Shown here: positions 9,946-20,620 of the stretch, piece after piece
Layout: the number at the start of each line of letters is the position of its first letter
Position numbering within the stretch: the stretch's first letter is position 1
Source: Methylophaga nitratireducenticrescens
GTDB taxonomy: Bacteria > Pseudomonadota > Gammaproteobacteria > Nitrosococcales > Methylophagaceae
Direction: 5' to 3'
Assembly (NCBI RefSeq): GCF_000260985.4
Contig: NC_017857.3
Span: 1-64,000 of the forward strand
DNA: 64,000 nt
Program-made: the position numbers and the translations under genes
The notes under the pieces: generated by a model
Told to the model about the DNA's origin: nothing
What the model saw: only the letters and a program-made list of their open reading frames with translations
Databases searched by the model: none

Positions 9946-10875
9946 TTAAACCAGGGTATTCCAGTCGCGATAATATTCGCTACGACCGTAAACCTGGTCG
10001 AAATACATGCTTTGTAGCTGTTCCGTGATTGGGCCGCGTTTACCCTCGCCAATTGGACGATTATCCAATTCACGAATGGGGGTAACTTCTGCGGCAGTGC
10101 CGGTGAAAAAGGCTTCGTCACAGATATACACTTCATCACGCGTAATGCGTTTTTCAATGACTTTCAAACCAATATCGTTCGCCAGTCGCATAACGGTATC
10201 GCGGGTAATACCCTCCAGTGCAGAGGTCAACTCAGGTGTATAAAGTACACCATCACGCACCATAAAAAAGTTTTCCCCACTGCCTTCCGTAACAAACCCG
10301 TTGGCATCTAATAAAAGTGCTTCGTCATAGCCATCGTTCACGGCTTCCTGCAGCGCCATCATCGAATTCATGTAGTTGCCATTGGCTTTGGCTTTACACA
10401 TAGTGATGTTGACATGATGGCGGGTAAACGAAGAGGTTTTGATACGAATGCCGCGGGTCATATTTTCTTCCCCCAGATAGGAACCCCAGCTCCAGGCAGC
10501 CACCATGACATGTGTTTTCAGATTATCAGCGCGAATACCCATGCCTTCAGAACCATAAAAACACATCGGACGAATATAGGCAGAGTCCAGTTTGTTATCG
10601 CGAACCACCGCTCGTTGCGCATCGTTTAATGTTGCTTTATCAAACGGGATATTCATACCGAGGATCTTGGCACTGCGGAACAGCCGGTCAGTGTGCTCCT
10701 GCAGGCGAAAAATAGCCGTTCCAGTCTCTGTTTGATAGGCACGAACGCCTTCAAAGACACCCATACCGTAATGTAGTGTATGGGTCAGCACATGGACTTT
10801 AGCTTCACGCCATGGCACAAACTCACCATCCAACCAGATAACGCCATCACGATCTGCCATTGTTACTGCTGCCAT
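9946..10875 (-). CDS. ilvE: Branched-chain amino acid aminotransferase IlvE
   Basis: IlvE is the PLP enzyme for the last step of leucine, isoleucine and valine synthesis. The 309-residue class IV aminotransferase has HTLHYGMGVFEGVRAY near the N-terminus and the PLP-lysine segment CKAKANGNYMNSMMA. The C-terminal motifs DANGFVTEGSGENFF and FFTGTAAEVTPI are also present. A start at internal Met6 (10860) is possible. It is downstream of glnE on the same strand, a pairing known in Pseudomonas. ilvD of the same pathway lies about 15 kb away. Confidence 0.95.
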   Translation of the reverse strand: MAAVTMADRDGVIWLDGEFVPWREAKVHVLTHTLHYGMGVFEGVRAYQTETGTAIFRLQEHTDRLFRSAKILGMNIPFDKATLNDAQRAVVRDNKLDSAYIRPMCFYGSEGMGIRADNLKTHVMVAAWSWGSYLGEENMTRGIRIKTSSFTRHHVNITMCKAKANGNYMNSMMALQEAVNDGYDEALLLDANGFVTEGSGENFFMVRDGVLYTPELTSALEGITRDTVMRLANDIGLKVIEKRITRDEVYICDEAFFTGTAAEVTPIRELDNRPIGEGKRGPITEQLQSMYFDQVYGRSEYYRDWNTLV

Positions 10876-10917
10876 AATTACCTACTTTTGAGACTTAAGT
10901 TGATATCAAACTGGTTT

Positions 10918-13725
10918 TTAACCTAACCAGCGTTGCCAAATTGCATTCACTTGTTGCTGAAAATCGACCACTTTGGCTTCCGGCACTACTGCCGGCTGTT
11001 CCTGCAGGACACAGTGATTTGCTTCACTACGGTAATACCGATATGCATCTGCGAGCATGGTCCCTTCTTGCTCACTGAGCTTGCCTGTCGCGACTAAAGC
11101 ATCCAAAATTCGGATATTATCGGTGTAAACCATCAGATCTGGCAAGTTTGCTGACCACGCAAGTACTGCATATTGCACCATAAATTCAATATCTGTGATA
11201 CCTCCAACACCCTGCTTAAGATCAAATTTTCCTACAGAAGACTTGTCCAGTTGCTGACGCATTTTATGGCGCATTTCGCTGACTTCTTTTGCCAACTCTG
11301 ATTCAGTACGTGATTTGCACAAAACCTGCTGACGAATATGGCTGAACTGCCCGGCTAATTTTTTATCACCTGCTACACACCTTGCTCTCACCAGCGCCTG
11401 ATGTTCCCAAGTCCACGCTTCGCTTTGCTGATAATCAGCAAAGCCTGAAATCGGACTGACCAGCAAACCCGAGTTACCTCTAGGACGCAGTCGCATATCG
11501 ACTTCATAAAGCACGCCACCCGATGTTACGGTATTTAATAAGTGGATCATCCGTTGTGCCAGCCGGGTATAAAACACCATTAAATCAACTGGCTTGTTCC
11601 CATCCGTCATTCCTTTCAACGCATCATTGAACACAAATACCAAATCCAGATCCGAGCCATAGCCCAACTCCAGCCCACCTAATTTGCCATAGGCAATCAC
11701 ACTAAAGCCGCACTCCAACATATCGTCTTTATCCGCTGCCGGTGGTAATCCGTGACGCACAATCAGATGTTGCCATGCTAACAGCAATACCCGTTCCAAC
11801 AGAATTTCTGCCAGTTCGCTGAGCTGATCACCAACACGCATTAACGGTAATACTTCAGTGACATCTGCCGCAGCGACATGCAAAGTCGCAATTTGCCGAA
11901 ACTCACGCAATAAATTCATTTGCTGCTCAAGATCGGTGTCTTCAGCAACTGATAGAAATTGATTCAATAAAGCTTTTTGCTGTTCACGGCCGGGCACTTC
12001 ATAAAGCGAGCGTGGATCCAGTAATTCATCCAGCAACACCGGATAGCGGGCCAATTGATGACTGATCAGCGGGCTCGCTGCACAGAGTTTGACCAGCTGC
12101 GACAATGCCAAGGTGTTTTCGACCAATAGCGACATATAGGCTGAACGCCGCATGATGGATTCCAATAGCGGAATCATCCGGTTCAGACAGGTATCGGGAT
12201 CGTCAGTACCAGCAGCTGCCTGAACCAATAACGGCAATAATTTTTTGAGTCGTCCAAGACCTGTGTGACTGAGGTTTTTGACGACATGCAGGTTCAATAG
12301 TTTTTCAATCGTCTGCTGGGATTGCTCCGGTTCGTGATATCCCCATTTCTTCAAGTATGCAAAGATTTCTTCCTCGCTGGAAGTTAACAGTGCAATTGTC
12401 TCAGTGGCTTCATTATCGGCCTGAGGGGCGGTAAGCAACTGCGCAAAATGTTCATGAACCTGCTGACGATGTTCATTGAGCGTTGTGGCGAATTCATCCC
12501 AGCTTCCAAAACCCATACTACGCGCCAGACGCATCTGCGCTACATTATCTTTAGGCAATAAATGGGTTTGTTGATCCGCCCAGGCCTGAATACGATGTTC
12601 AGTACGCCGCAAAAAAATATAAGCATTTTTTAAAGCCGTTACCGCGTATCCTGACAGTAATTTTCGTTCCGCCAATAAATCCAGAATCGTCAGAATGGGT
12701 CTTTGTTGCAAAGGCCTGTCACGCCCGCCATAAATCAACTGGAACACCTGACCAATAAATTCAATTTCGCGTATTCCTCCTGCACCAAGCTTGATATTGT
12801 TTTCCATACCCTTTAAATGCAGTTGCCTGGCGATCATCGATTTCATCTCGCGCAAGGAATCAAACATGCCGTAATCAAGATAACGCCGATAGACAAAGGG
12901 TCTTAGCAGCTCGTTGACGGCTTTTTTATCCTGTTCACTGCCAGTGACAGGTCTTGCCTTAATCATCGCATAGCGTTCCCATTCCCGGCCCTGAGTCTGA
13001 TAATAATCCTCCATGGCATCGAAACTGGCTACCAACGAACCACTATCACCAAAAGGGCGTAGACGCATGTCTACCCGAAACACAAAACCATCAACTGTCA
13101 CGTTATCGAGAGCCTGAATCAGTTTGCGGCCAAGGCGAGTAAAAAACTCTTCATTGGTCAGGCTTTTTCGGGCGCCTTGTGTTTCACCCTCATCAGGATA
13201 GGTAAAAATCAAATCAATATCTGAAGAGAGATTCAGCTCACCAGCACCCATTTTCCCCATTCCCAGCACAATCAAATGCTGTGGGTCGCCCGCATTATTT
13301 GTTGGTGTGCCCAATAATTCAGTTTGCCAATGATAAAGTTTGTTTAATGCCTGTCTTACGCAGCAATCTGCCAGTGCAGTCAACTCTCGCACCGTTTCTG
13401 TCAGATCCGCCCAACCACTTAAATCCCGCCAAATGATACGAACCATTTCGCGATGTCGAAATATCCGCAACTGTTGGTGCAAAGTAGCTTCATCATTTAC
13501 CTTTGCCAGTCGGGTTTGTAATCGCTGCTGATAGCCATCTTCTGCATAGACAATTTCCAAATCACCACTTTCAACCAACTCACGCAACCGCTGTGGCTGT
13601 CTGTCGCCCTGATTCAACACATACTCACTGGCAGTTAATACTTCAGGAGCAGCATCGAGCAGATATTGCTTATCCTGCAGAATTGATAGCCATTGTTCTG
13701 TCAGTAGCGGAGGAGAGATGGTCAT
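10918..13725 (-). CDS. glnE: Bifunctional glutamine synthetase adenylyltransferase/deadenylase GlnE
   Basis: GlnE adenylylates and deadenylylates glutamine synthetase in response to nitrogen status. The 935-residue protein holds two nucleotidyltransferase domains. The N-terminal one has LGMGKMGAGELNLSSDIDLIF and the C-terminal one has AYGKLGGLELGYGSDLDLVF; each carries the paired acidic metal ligands. Start 13725 (MTISPPLL) is chosen because GAGG lies about six bases before it; the frame stays open to 13791. It lies upstream of ilvE. Confidence 0.95.
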   Translation of the reverse strand: MTISPPLLTEQWLSILQDKQYLLDAAPEVLTASEYVLNQGDRQPQRLRELVESGDLEIVYAEDGYQQRLQTRLAKVNDEATLHQQLRIFRHREMVRIIWRDLSGWADLTETVRELTALADCCVRQALNKLYHWQTELLGTPTNNAGDPQHLIVLGMGKMGAGELNLSSDIDLIFTYPDEGETQGARKSLTNEEFFTRLGRKLIQALDNVTVDGFVFRVDMRLRPFGDSGSLVASFDAMEDYYQTQGREWERYAMIKARPVTGSEQDKKAVNELLRPFVYRRYLDYGMFDSLREMKSMIARQLHLKGMENNIKLGAGGIREIEFIGQVFQLIYGGRDRPLQQRPILTILDLLAERKLLSGYAVTALKNAYIFLRRTEHRIQAWADQQTHLLPKDNVAQMRLARSMGFGSWDEFATTLNEHRQQVHEHFAQLLTAPQADNEATETIALLTSSEEEIFAYLKKWGYHEPEQSQQTIEKLLNLHVVKNLSHTGLGRLKKLLPLLVQAAAGTDDPDTCLNRMIPLLESIMRRSAYMSLLVENTLALSQLVKLCAASPLISHQLARYPVLLDELLDPRSLYEVPGREQQKALLNQFLSVAEDTDLEQQMNLLREFRQIATLHVAAADVTEVLPLMRVGDQLSELAEILLERVLLLAWQHLIVRHGLPPAADKDDMLECGFSVIAYGKLGGLELGYGSDLDLVFVFNDALKGMTDGNKPVDLMVFYTRLAQRMIHLLNTVTSGGVLYEVDMRLRPRGNSGLLVSPISGFADYQQSEAWTWEHQALVRARCVAGDKKLAGQFSHIRQQVLCKSRTESELAKEVSEMRHKMRQQLDKSSVGKFDLKQGVGGITDIEFMVQYAVLAWSANLPDLMVYTDNIRILDALVATGKLSEQEGTMLADAYRYYRSEANHCVLQEQPAVVPEAKVVDFQQQVNAIWQRWLG

Positions 13726-14084
13726 TTTTGCCTCATTTGCCATTTCAAAGTGCACAATCATTAAATATGTGATTAAACTAACAGAACACATGCTTTCTCG
13801 CGATGCATAAACGACAAAAAATTCACCTCTGTTCGTGTGCCTTCAAAGATTGAATGAACTTCAGTCTCGTCATAGGGGACAATAATGGATAGCACTGAAT
13901 ATGGTGTGCCACATTACACACCGAAACGTACTTCAGAAATGCGGTTCTGGTTGTAAGAGACGATGAGGCCAAACATCGTGTTGTGAGTCATGACTTTGCT
14001 AATCAACTGCAAAACGCCTAATATGCCGCTGCATTCATTGTTACAACCGGCTAAAACTGACCACGCTGACAGACAAGGACGACT
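13726..14084. other. Intergenic region with a possible short ORF
   Basis: This gap separates divergent glnE and the DUF6164-like gene. The clearest item is a possible 23-codon frame on the plus strand at 13885-13956, preceded by AGGGG seven bases before its ATG. It covers a small hairpin (GGTGTG ... CACACC, near 13911-13930). The hairpin could belong to an untranslated leader instead. No confident promoter was identified. Confidence 0.35.
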
Positions 14085-14453
14085 ATGGCGACTTTATTAT
14101 TTCGACTTAACAATGTAGCTGAAGATGAAGCAGAAGATGTCCGGCAATTACTGGATGAGAAAGGCTTTGCCTTTTACGAAACTCAGGCCGGATTTTTTGG
14201 CCTTGGTGTGGCAGCCATATGGTTGGTGAATGATGAACAATTTCCCATTGCCAAAGCCACTCTCGATGAATATCAGACCAAACGCGCTATCGAACAACGT
14301 CAGCATTATGAAAATCTGCGTGCCAATGGTGAAATCCCAGGGTTTTTCCAATCCATTCTTCAGCATCCACTTCGCTTTATAGGCGTGTTGCTGTTAATAG
14401 CTTTTGTATTGAGTCTGATGTTGATTCCTTTCTGGAAAACATTACATCCTTAA
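14085..14453 (+). CDS. DUF6164-like small membrane protein
   Basis: This is a 122-residue protein with no assigned function. It has an N-terminal region beginning MATLLFRLNNVAEDEAEDV, a glycine-rich middle (GFFGLGVAAIWLV) that is probably soluble, and one C-terminal membrane helix (about residues 97-116, FIGVLLLIAFVLSLMLIPFW). The pattern matches my recollection of the DUF6164 family, whose N-terminal part resembles DUF2007-type putative signal-transducing domains. An AAGGAC ribosome-binding site precedes it. It stands alone, convergent with groL and separated from it by a terminator. Confidence 0.8.
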   Translation: MATLLFRLNNVAEDEAEDVRQLLDEKGFAFYETQAGFFGLGVAAIWLVNDEQFPIAKATLDEYQTKRAIEQRQHYENLRANGEIPGFFQSILQHPLRFIGVLLLIAFVLSLMLIPFWKTLHP

Positions 14454-14475
14454 AAGCTCTTTTCAATTTAATAAG

Positions 14476-14516
14476 CAAAAAAAAAGCCCCACCTCTTTCG
14501 AGGCAGGGCTTTTTTG
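14476..14516. terminator. Bidirectional rho-independent terminator
   Basis: An 11-bp stem with two internal mismatches (AGCCCCACCTC at 14485-14495 with GAGGCAGGGCT at 14500-14510) is flanked by a run of A on the left and T on the right. It can stop transcripts of the plus-strand DUF6164-like gene and of minus-strand groSL. Confidence 0.85.
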
Positions 14517-14542
14517 TGCGCTGAGAACTATGCTGTAACGAA

Positions 14543-16183
<1,641 letters not shown>

Positions 16184-16228
16184 TTATAGCTATGTTTAAC
16201 GTAACCAGATATGAAATCGTCGGGAAGC

Positions 16229-16519
16229 TTACGCTTCGATCACAGCAACGATATCGTCTTCACGCATTACCAGCAGTTCTTCGCCTTCCACTTTGACTTC
16301 GGTGCCGGCATATTTGCCAAACAGCACTTTGTCACCGACTTTAACAGCCAGAGGACGGACTTCACCAGAATCGGTAGGTTTGCCGTTACCCGCTGCGATA
16401 ATTTCACCACGAGATGGTTTTTCTGCTGCATTGTCAGGAATGACAATTCCACCAGCAGAGGTAGTTTCTTCTTCCATGCGACGAACAATCACACGATCAT
16501 GAAGGGGACGAAGGTTCAT
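16229..16519 (-). CDS. groS: Co-chaperonin GroES
   Basis: GroES caps the GroEL chamber. The 96-residue protein starts [18 protein letters not shown] and contains a mobile-loop region [13 protein letters not shown] plus the [20 protein letters not shown]-terminal segment. The start at 16519 is supported by a strong GGAGGAT ribosome-binding site; the frame is open further upstream but without homology. It is first gene of the groSL operon. Confidence 0.98.
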   Translation of the reverse strand: MNLRPLHDRVIVRRMEEETTSAGGIVIPDNAAEKPSRGEIIAAGNGKPTDSGEVRPLAVKVGDKVLFGKYAGTEVKVEGEELLVMREDDIVAVIEA

Positions 16520-16574
16520 TAGTTTTATCCTCCAAAAGTAACAAAAAATGACCAAGAAAATTCCAGGAACCCCT

Positions 16575-16603
16575 TTAATGGGGCTGCCTGAGTAAACTTC
16601 AAG
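16575..16603 (-). promoter_or_regulatory. Sigma-32-type heat-shock promoter of groSL
   Basis: On the minus strand, CTTGAAG (16597-16603) is followed after exactly 13 bases by CCCCATTAA (16575-16583). This fits the sigma-32 consensus CTTGAAA-N13/14-CCCCAT-T very closely. It lies 56 bases upstream of the groS start. Confidence 0.88.
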
Positions 16604-16666
16604 TGCCTGAGTTAAAAAATTTCTGAAAAATTTTTCACATAGCCGTAAATGCTTGCTTTACCGACA

Positions 16667-17122
16667 TTAATGAATATGGCGTTGATCGTCATCTTTGATA
16701 ACTTCACCTTCAATAACATCATCGCCTTGCGAGTAACGCTTCTGTGCTGACCATTGCTGACGGAATATCACATTGCTGTTACGAATTAATTTCAGCAATA
16801 GCATTCGGCGTAAGGCTGGAACCAATAATAAAAAGCCCACCGCATCGGTTACAAAGCCTGGAATCAGTAACAGAAAGCCACTTATAAATAAGGTCATTCC
16901 CTCCAGCATCTCCAAAGCCGGCGTGTCACCACGACGAATTGATTGCTGAGCTCGCTGCATGGTTGCCAGCCCTTGTAACTTGACCAACCAGGCGCCTAAG
17001 ACCGCAGTCGCAATCACAAACAAAATGGTCCAGCCAGCGCCAATCACCTCACCGACTTCGATTAAAACGTAAATTTCTGCGATTGGAACCAGCAGAAATA
17101 ACAAAAATAGCCACTTGAACAT
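16667..17122 (-). CDS. fxsA: FxsA family membrane protein
   Basis: FxsA is a small inner-membrane protein; in E. coli its overproduction relieves phage T7 exclusion by plasmid F. The native role is not known. The 151-residue protein has several hydrophobic segments: an N-terminal helix (LFLLFLLVPIAEIYVLIEVG), a second helix near residues 28-45, and a hydrophobic stretch ISGFLLLIPGFVTDAVGFLLLVP, the family core. It is upstream of groSL on the same strand, a neighbourhood also found in E. coli. An AAGGAA ribosome-binding site precedes the ATG. Confidence 0.93.
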   Translation of the reverse strand: MFKWLFLLFLLVPIAEIYVLIEVGEVIGAGWTILFVIATAVLGAWLVKLQGLATMQRAQQSIRRGDTPALEMLEGMTLFISGFLLLIPGFVTDAVGFLLLVPALRRMLLLKLIRNSNVIFRQQWSAQKRYSQGDDVIEGEVIKDDDQRHIH

Positions 17123-17238
17123 ATTTATTCCTTAACGGATAGCATTCACTAGGAAGGTTGGGGCTTATCCGGGCTTTTCAACCAAGTCAGTCGATTATTG
17201 ATGTGGTTTTTTAACAACATTTTTGGCGATTTGTTGCG

Positions 17239-17256
17239 TTGTCACACAACTGTCAC
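17239..17256 (+). promoter_or_regulatory. Candidate Pho box upstream of the porin gene
   Basis: TTGTCAC-ACAA-CTGTCAC is a direct repeat of two 7-base PhoB half-sites with the 4-base AT-rich spacer (11-base period) of the E. coli Pho box. It lies about 95 bases upstream of the OprP-like porin gene, which fits control by phosphate starvation. Only one clear repeat pair is visible and the -10 element is not clear. Confidence 0.65.
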
Positions 17257-17350
17257 AGTTTTTTCATCACGCTGAAATATTTGGGTTTTAAGGTGTGCAG
17301 GTCTCGGAGATTCAAACCGAACGTGTTTTATCAACTAAGAGGATAGTCCC

Positions 17351-18703
17351 TTGAAATTAAAAACGTCTGCAATACTAATCGCCGGCGCACTGTTCGGTGC
17401 CGCCACACTGCCTGCACAGGCTAACAATGATGCCATGATGGATCTTTTACAGGTTTTACGTGATAAAGGCACAATCAGCAACGATGATTACAAATTGCTG
17501 ACCAATGCCGCAGCGGCTGATAAAGAAATGGCAGAAGCTGATAAAGAAGAGCTGAAAAAAGAAGTTGAAACAGCAACTGCTGAAATGCCAAAAATCACTA
17601 CCGATGGCAAATTGGTTGTTTCAGACCGTGAAGGTAACTGGGAATTCCAACCAATTGGTCGTGTCATGTGGGATGCAGTTAATGCTGATGCTGATACTGA
17701 CAACAGTGACGATGATGTCAAAGGTACAGAATTACGTCGTGCTCGATTAGGTTTCTCAGGTAAAATTTATGACTGGGGCTATAAATTTGAAGCTGACTTC
17801 GCTGGTAATGACGTATCTGTAAAAGATGCCTATTTGGGTTACGGCAACAAACTTACAGAAAGCACTAAATGGGGAGTTAAACTCGGTCAATCCCATATCC
17901 CGTTTGGTCTTAACACCAAAATCAGTTCTAAATACATGACTTTCATGGATCGTCCAATGTTTGCAGACAGTACAGTCTCTCCAGCACGCGAGAGTGGTAT
18001 TGTAGCGGCAATCAATGATAAAGATTACAAATGGTTACTGTCTGCTGGTCTGACTAACGGCCCGCTTGATGGTGACGGCGAAACTTGGGACAACAACGGA
18101 AGTACCTTTGCGGTTCGTGGCTCATTTCTTCCATATAATGAAGGTAAAAACCTGATTCAACTTGGCGGTGGTTACCTTCGCCAAGGTGGCGGTGATAACT
18201 TCGGGTTTACACCTGACTTAGTTAGCCATGATGACAGCTTTAAACCTGTATCAACGGGCTCTATCGCACTTGAACAAGCTGATGCATTCACTATCGATGC
18301 TATGGGTGTATTCGGTTCGTTCCACGCTATGGCTGAATATCTGGACCATACTGCTGAACCTGAAACAGGTAGTGATATCGATACCACAGGTTATGCAGTT
18401 GAAGCTGGTTATTTCCTGACTGGTGAATCACTAAAATGGTCAAAAGGCTACACATCTGGCATCACGCCTAAATCACAGTACGGTGCATGGCAAGTTGCTG
18501 CACGTTTTGAGAGTGTCGAAATCGACCCAGGTTCATCTTTAGAAGATGAATACGACCAGTTCACTCTCGGTGTTAACTATTATCCGACTAAAAATACTCG
18601 TCTGATGCTCAACTACTCAAAAGTTACCGATCTGACGGTTAATGGTAGTGGTGCTGACGAAGAGCCTTCAGCTGTTAAATTCCGCGCTCAAGCCTTCTGG
18701 TAG
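17351..18703 (+). CDS. OprO/OprP-like (phosphate-selective type) outer-membrane porin
   Basis: This 450-residue protein is probably a 16-strand anion porin of the outer membrane. It has a signal peptide (MKLKTSAILIAGALFGAATLPAQA), a Glu/Lys/Ala-rich helical segment (about residues 50-80), and a beta-barrel ending in the aromatic residue expected for outer-membrane insertion (RAQAFW). The GTELRRARLGFSGKIYDWGYKFEADF segment is typical of the phosphate-selective porin O/P family. The start codon is TTG with GAGGAT eight bases upstream; no ATG fits the signal peptide. The Pho box supports phosphate as a substrate, but the family also includes other anion porins. Confidence 0.88.
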   Translation: MKLKTSAILIAGALFGAATLPAQANNDAMMDLLQVLRDKGTISNDDYKLLTNAAAADKEMAEADKEELKKEVETATAEMPKITTDGKLVVSDREGNWEFQPIGRVMWDAVNADADTDNSDDDVKGTELRRARLGFSGKIYDWGYKFEADFAGNDVSVKDAYLGYGNKLTESTKWGVKLGQSHIPFGLNTKISSKYMTFMDRPMFADSTVSPARESGIVAAINDKDYKWLLSAGLTNGPLDGDGETWDNNGSTFAVRGSFLPYNEGKNLIQLGGGYLRQGGGDNFGFTPDLVSHDDSFKPVSTGSIALEQADAFTIDAMGVFGSFHAMAEYLDHTAEPETGSDIDTTGYAVEAGYFLTGESLKWSKGYTSGITPKSQYGAWQVAARFESVEIDPGSSLEDEYDQFTLGVNYYPTKNTRLMLNYSKVTDLTVNGSGADEEPSAVKFRAQAFW

Positions 18704-18739
18704 CCGCGGAATCAAGAGAGTTATCTCCTCTGCAAACTT

Positions 18740-18768
18740 GCCCCACTCCTTTGGGTGGGGCTTTTTTG
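18740..18768 (+). terminator. Rho-independent terminator after the porin gene
   Basis: A GC-rich hairpin (GCCCCAC at 18740-18746 paired with GTGGGGC at 18755-18761) is followed by six T residues. It separates the porin gene from the next plus-strand gene. Confidence 0.88.
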
Positions 18769-18796
18769 TATCTGGCTTACTGGGAGTTAAATTCCA

Positions 18797-20587
18797 ATGA
18801 CAAAAGAAGAGTTACTGCAATTTACTTCACTGGAAGATATCCTTACCGCAGGAACACTTACCCCTCTTTTTCAACCAATTGTTTCTTTAAAAAACCAAGA
18901 AATTTATGGCTATGAAGCATTGATTCGTGGCCCTTCTGACAGCGTTTTACATTCTCCAATCAATTTATTTGATGCTGCCAGCCGACATGGGCGTTTAGCT
19001 GAACTGGATCTGCTTTGCCGTGAAATAGCCATCACTCGTTTTGGTGAATTACGACTAAATGCCAAGCTGTTTATTAACACTATCCCGTCAGCATTATTGC
19101 AACCGGATTATCCGCATGGCTTAACCGAGAAATTCCTGCAAAAGTCGGGAATTCCCGCAAAACAGGTGGTGATCGAGTTAACCGAACAATACCCGATTGA
19201 CGATTATGTTTTAATGCGCAAAGCAACCCAACATTATCGTGAAATGGGCTTCTCGATTGCCATTGACGATTTAGGGGCGGGTTATTCGGGGTTACGCACT
19301 TGGTCAGAGTTAAAACCGGATTATGTCAAACTGGATCGTCACTTCATGCAGAATATCCATGAAGATCAGCAAAAAAAACAGTTTGTCCAATCGATGATAG
19401 ATATTGCACAAAGCAGTAATTGCAGAGTTATTGGTGAAGGTGTAGAAGTTCGAGAAGAGTATTTAGTGGCTCAATCCATGGATATGCATTTTGCGCAGGG
19501 TTATTATTTTGGCCGCCCAACACCGAATCCTAAGCGAGAATTACCGCCTGAATTATTTGCCAAACGCCAGCCCCGAAATAAGATTCATTCGGGGGTTCCC
19601 CGTTCAGATTCACTGGTGGGAAGCTTGCTGACTCAATTAACACCGGTTCGCATTTATCATGATGTCAATCAGGTGGGCGAACGTTTTCAAAATGCCGTAA
19701 AACTGGCCGCTCTCCCCGTTTTACATGAGAACGATACCATTGCCGGCATGGTATGGCGGGATGAGTTTATGACCCTGTACGCAAGTCGTTATGGTCGAGA
19801 CTTACATGGTCGCAAACCGATTCACCTGTTTATGGATAACCGTCCTATCATTGCTGAAACGAATTTGCCGTTAAAGACGCTCAGTCAGCAAATCACCAGC
19901 CAGGAACCTTCTCAGCAACACAGCATTTTTATCATTTCTGAACAAGGTTACTACCGTGGTATAGGTAATCTGATGGATTTGTTGCGCCAAATTACTGACT
20001 TGCAGCTGACCATCGCTCGCCATGCTAATCCACTGAGTGGGCTACCCGGAAATGTGCCTTTAAATGAGCACATTCAACAAGCCATCCGGGAGAAACACCA
20101 TGCTACGGTATGTTATTTCGACTTGGATAACTTCAAACCGTATAACGATACCTATGGCTATAACAAAGGAGACAAGGTCATTACCAAAACAGCAAAAATC
20201 CTCAGTCAGTTCATTGATTATGAAATTGATTTTTTGGGCCATGTTGGCGGCGACGATTTCATCGTAATCTTTGATAGTCAGGACTGGCGCCATCGCTGTG
20301 AGATGATGCTGGAGGCGTTTGCGTTACTCTATAGTGAACTTTATAGTGATACCCATCTGCAACAAGGTGGCATTCAAGCCTTTGACCGTCATGGTGAACA
20401 GGTTTTCTATCCTTTGTTAAGTTTATCCATCGGCGCCGTCACTATTAGTGATTTTGATTATTTGATCGATGAAACAGACCTGGCTGAACATGCCACCAAA
20501 GCCAAATCAAAAGCAAAGAAAATTCCGGGCAACAGTCTGTATCAACTTAAACTTTCAGATTGCCAGCTATTGGCCGAGATGAGTTAA
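18797..20587 (+). CDS. EAL-CBS-GGDEF cyclic-di-GMP signalling protein
   Basis: This 596-residue cytoplasmic protein has an N-terminal EAL domain (about 1-255). Its catalytic motifs look complete: EALIRGP, the Asn of LFINTIPSALL, ELTEQYP, AIDDLGAGYSGL, the Lys of PDYVKLDRHF, and GEGVE. The centre (about 280-400) resembles a CBS-pair/regulatory region. The C-terminal GGDEF domain (about 415-590) has DLDNFKPYNDTYGYNKGD and the signature GGDDF instead of GGDEF. It could be a c-di-GMP phosphodiesterase with a regulatory or weak cyclase domain. It is monocistronic, after a terminator. No membrane segment is seen. Confidence 0.9.
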   Translation: MTKEELLQFTSLEDILTAGTLTPLFQPIVSLKNQEIYGYEALIRGPSDSVLHSPINLFDAASRHGRLAELDLLCREIAITRFGELRLNAKLFINTIPSALLQPDYPHGLTEKFLQKSGIPAKQVVIELTEQYPIDDYVLMRKATQHYREMGFSIAIDDLGAGYSGLRTWSELKPDYVKLDRHFMQNIHEDQQKKQFVQSMIDIAQSSNCRVIGEGVEVREEYLVAQSMDMHFAQGYYFGRPTPNPKRELPPELFAKRQPRNKIHSGVPRSDSLVGSLLTQLTPVRIYHDVNQVGERFQNAVKLAALPVLHENDTIAGMVWRDEFMTLYASRYGRDLHGRKPIHLFMDNRPIIAETNLPLKTLSQQITSQEPSQQHSIFIISEQGYYRGIGNLMDLLRQITDLQLTIARHANPLSGLPGNVPLNEHIQQAIREKHHATVCYFDLDNFKPYNDTYGYNKGDKVITKTAKILSQFIDYEIDFLGHVGGDDFIVIFDSQDWRHRCEMMLEAFALLYSELYSDTHLQQGGIQAFDRHGEQVFYPLLSLSIGAVTISDFDYLIDETDLAEHATKAKSKAKKIPGNSLYQLKLSDCQLLAEMS

Positions 20588-20620
20588 GTTAAAGAAACGC
20601 AATAAACAAGACCTAACCGT

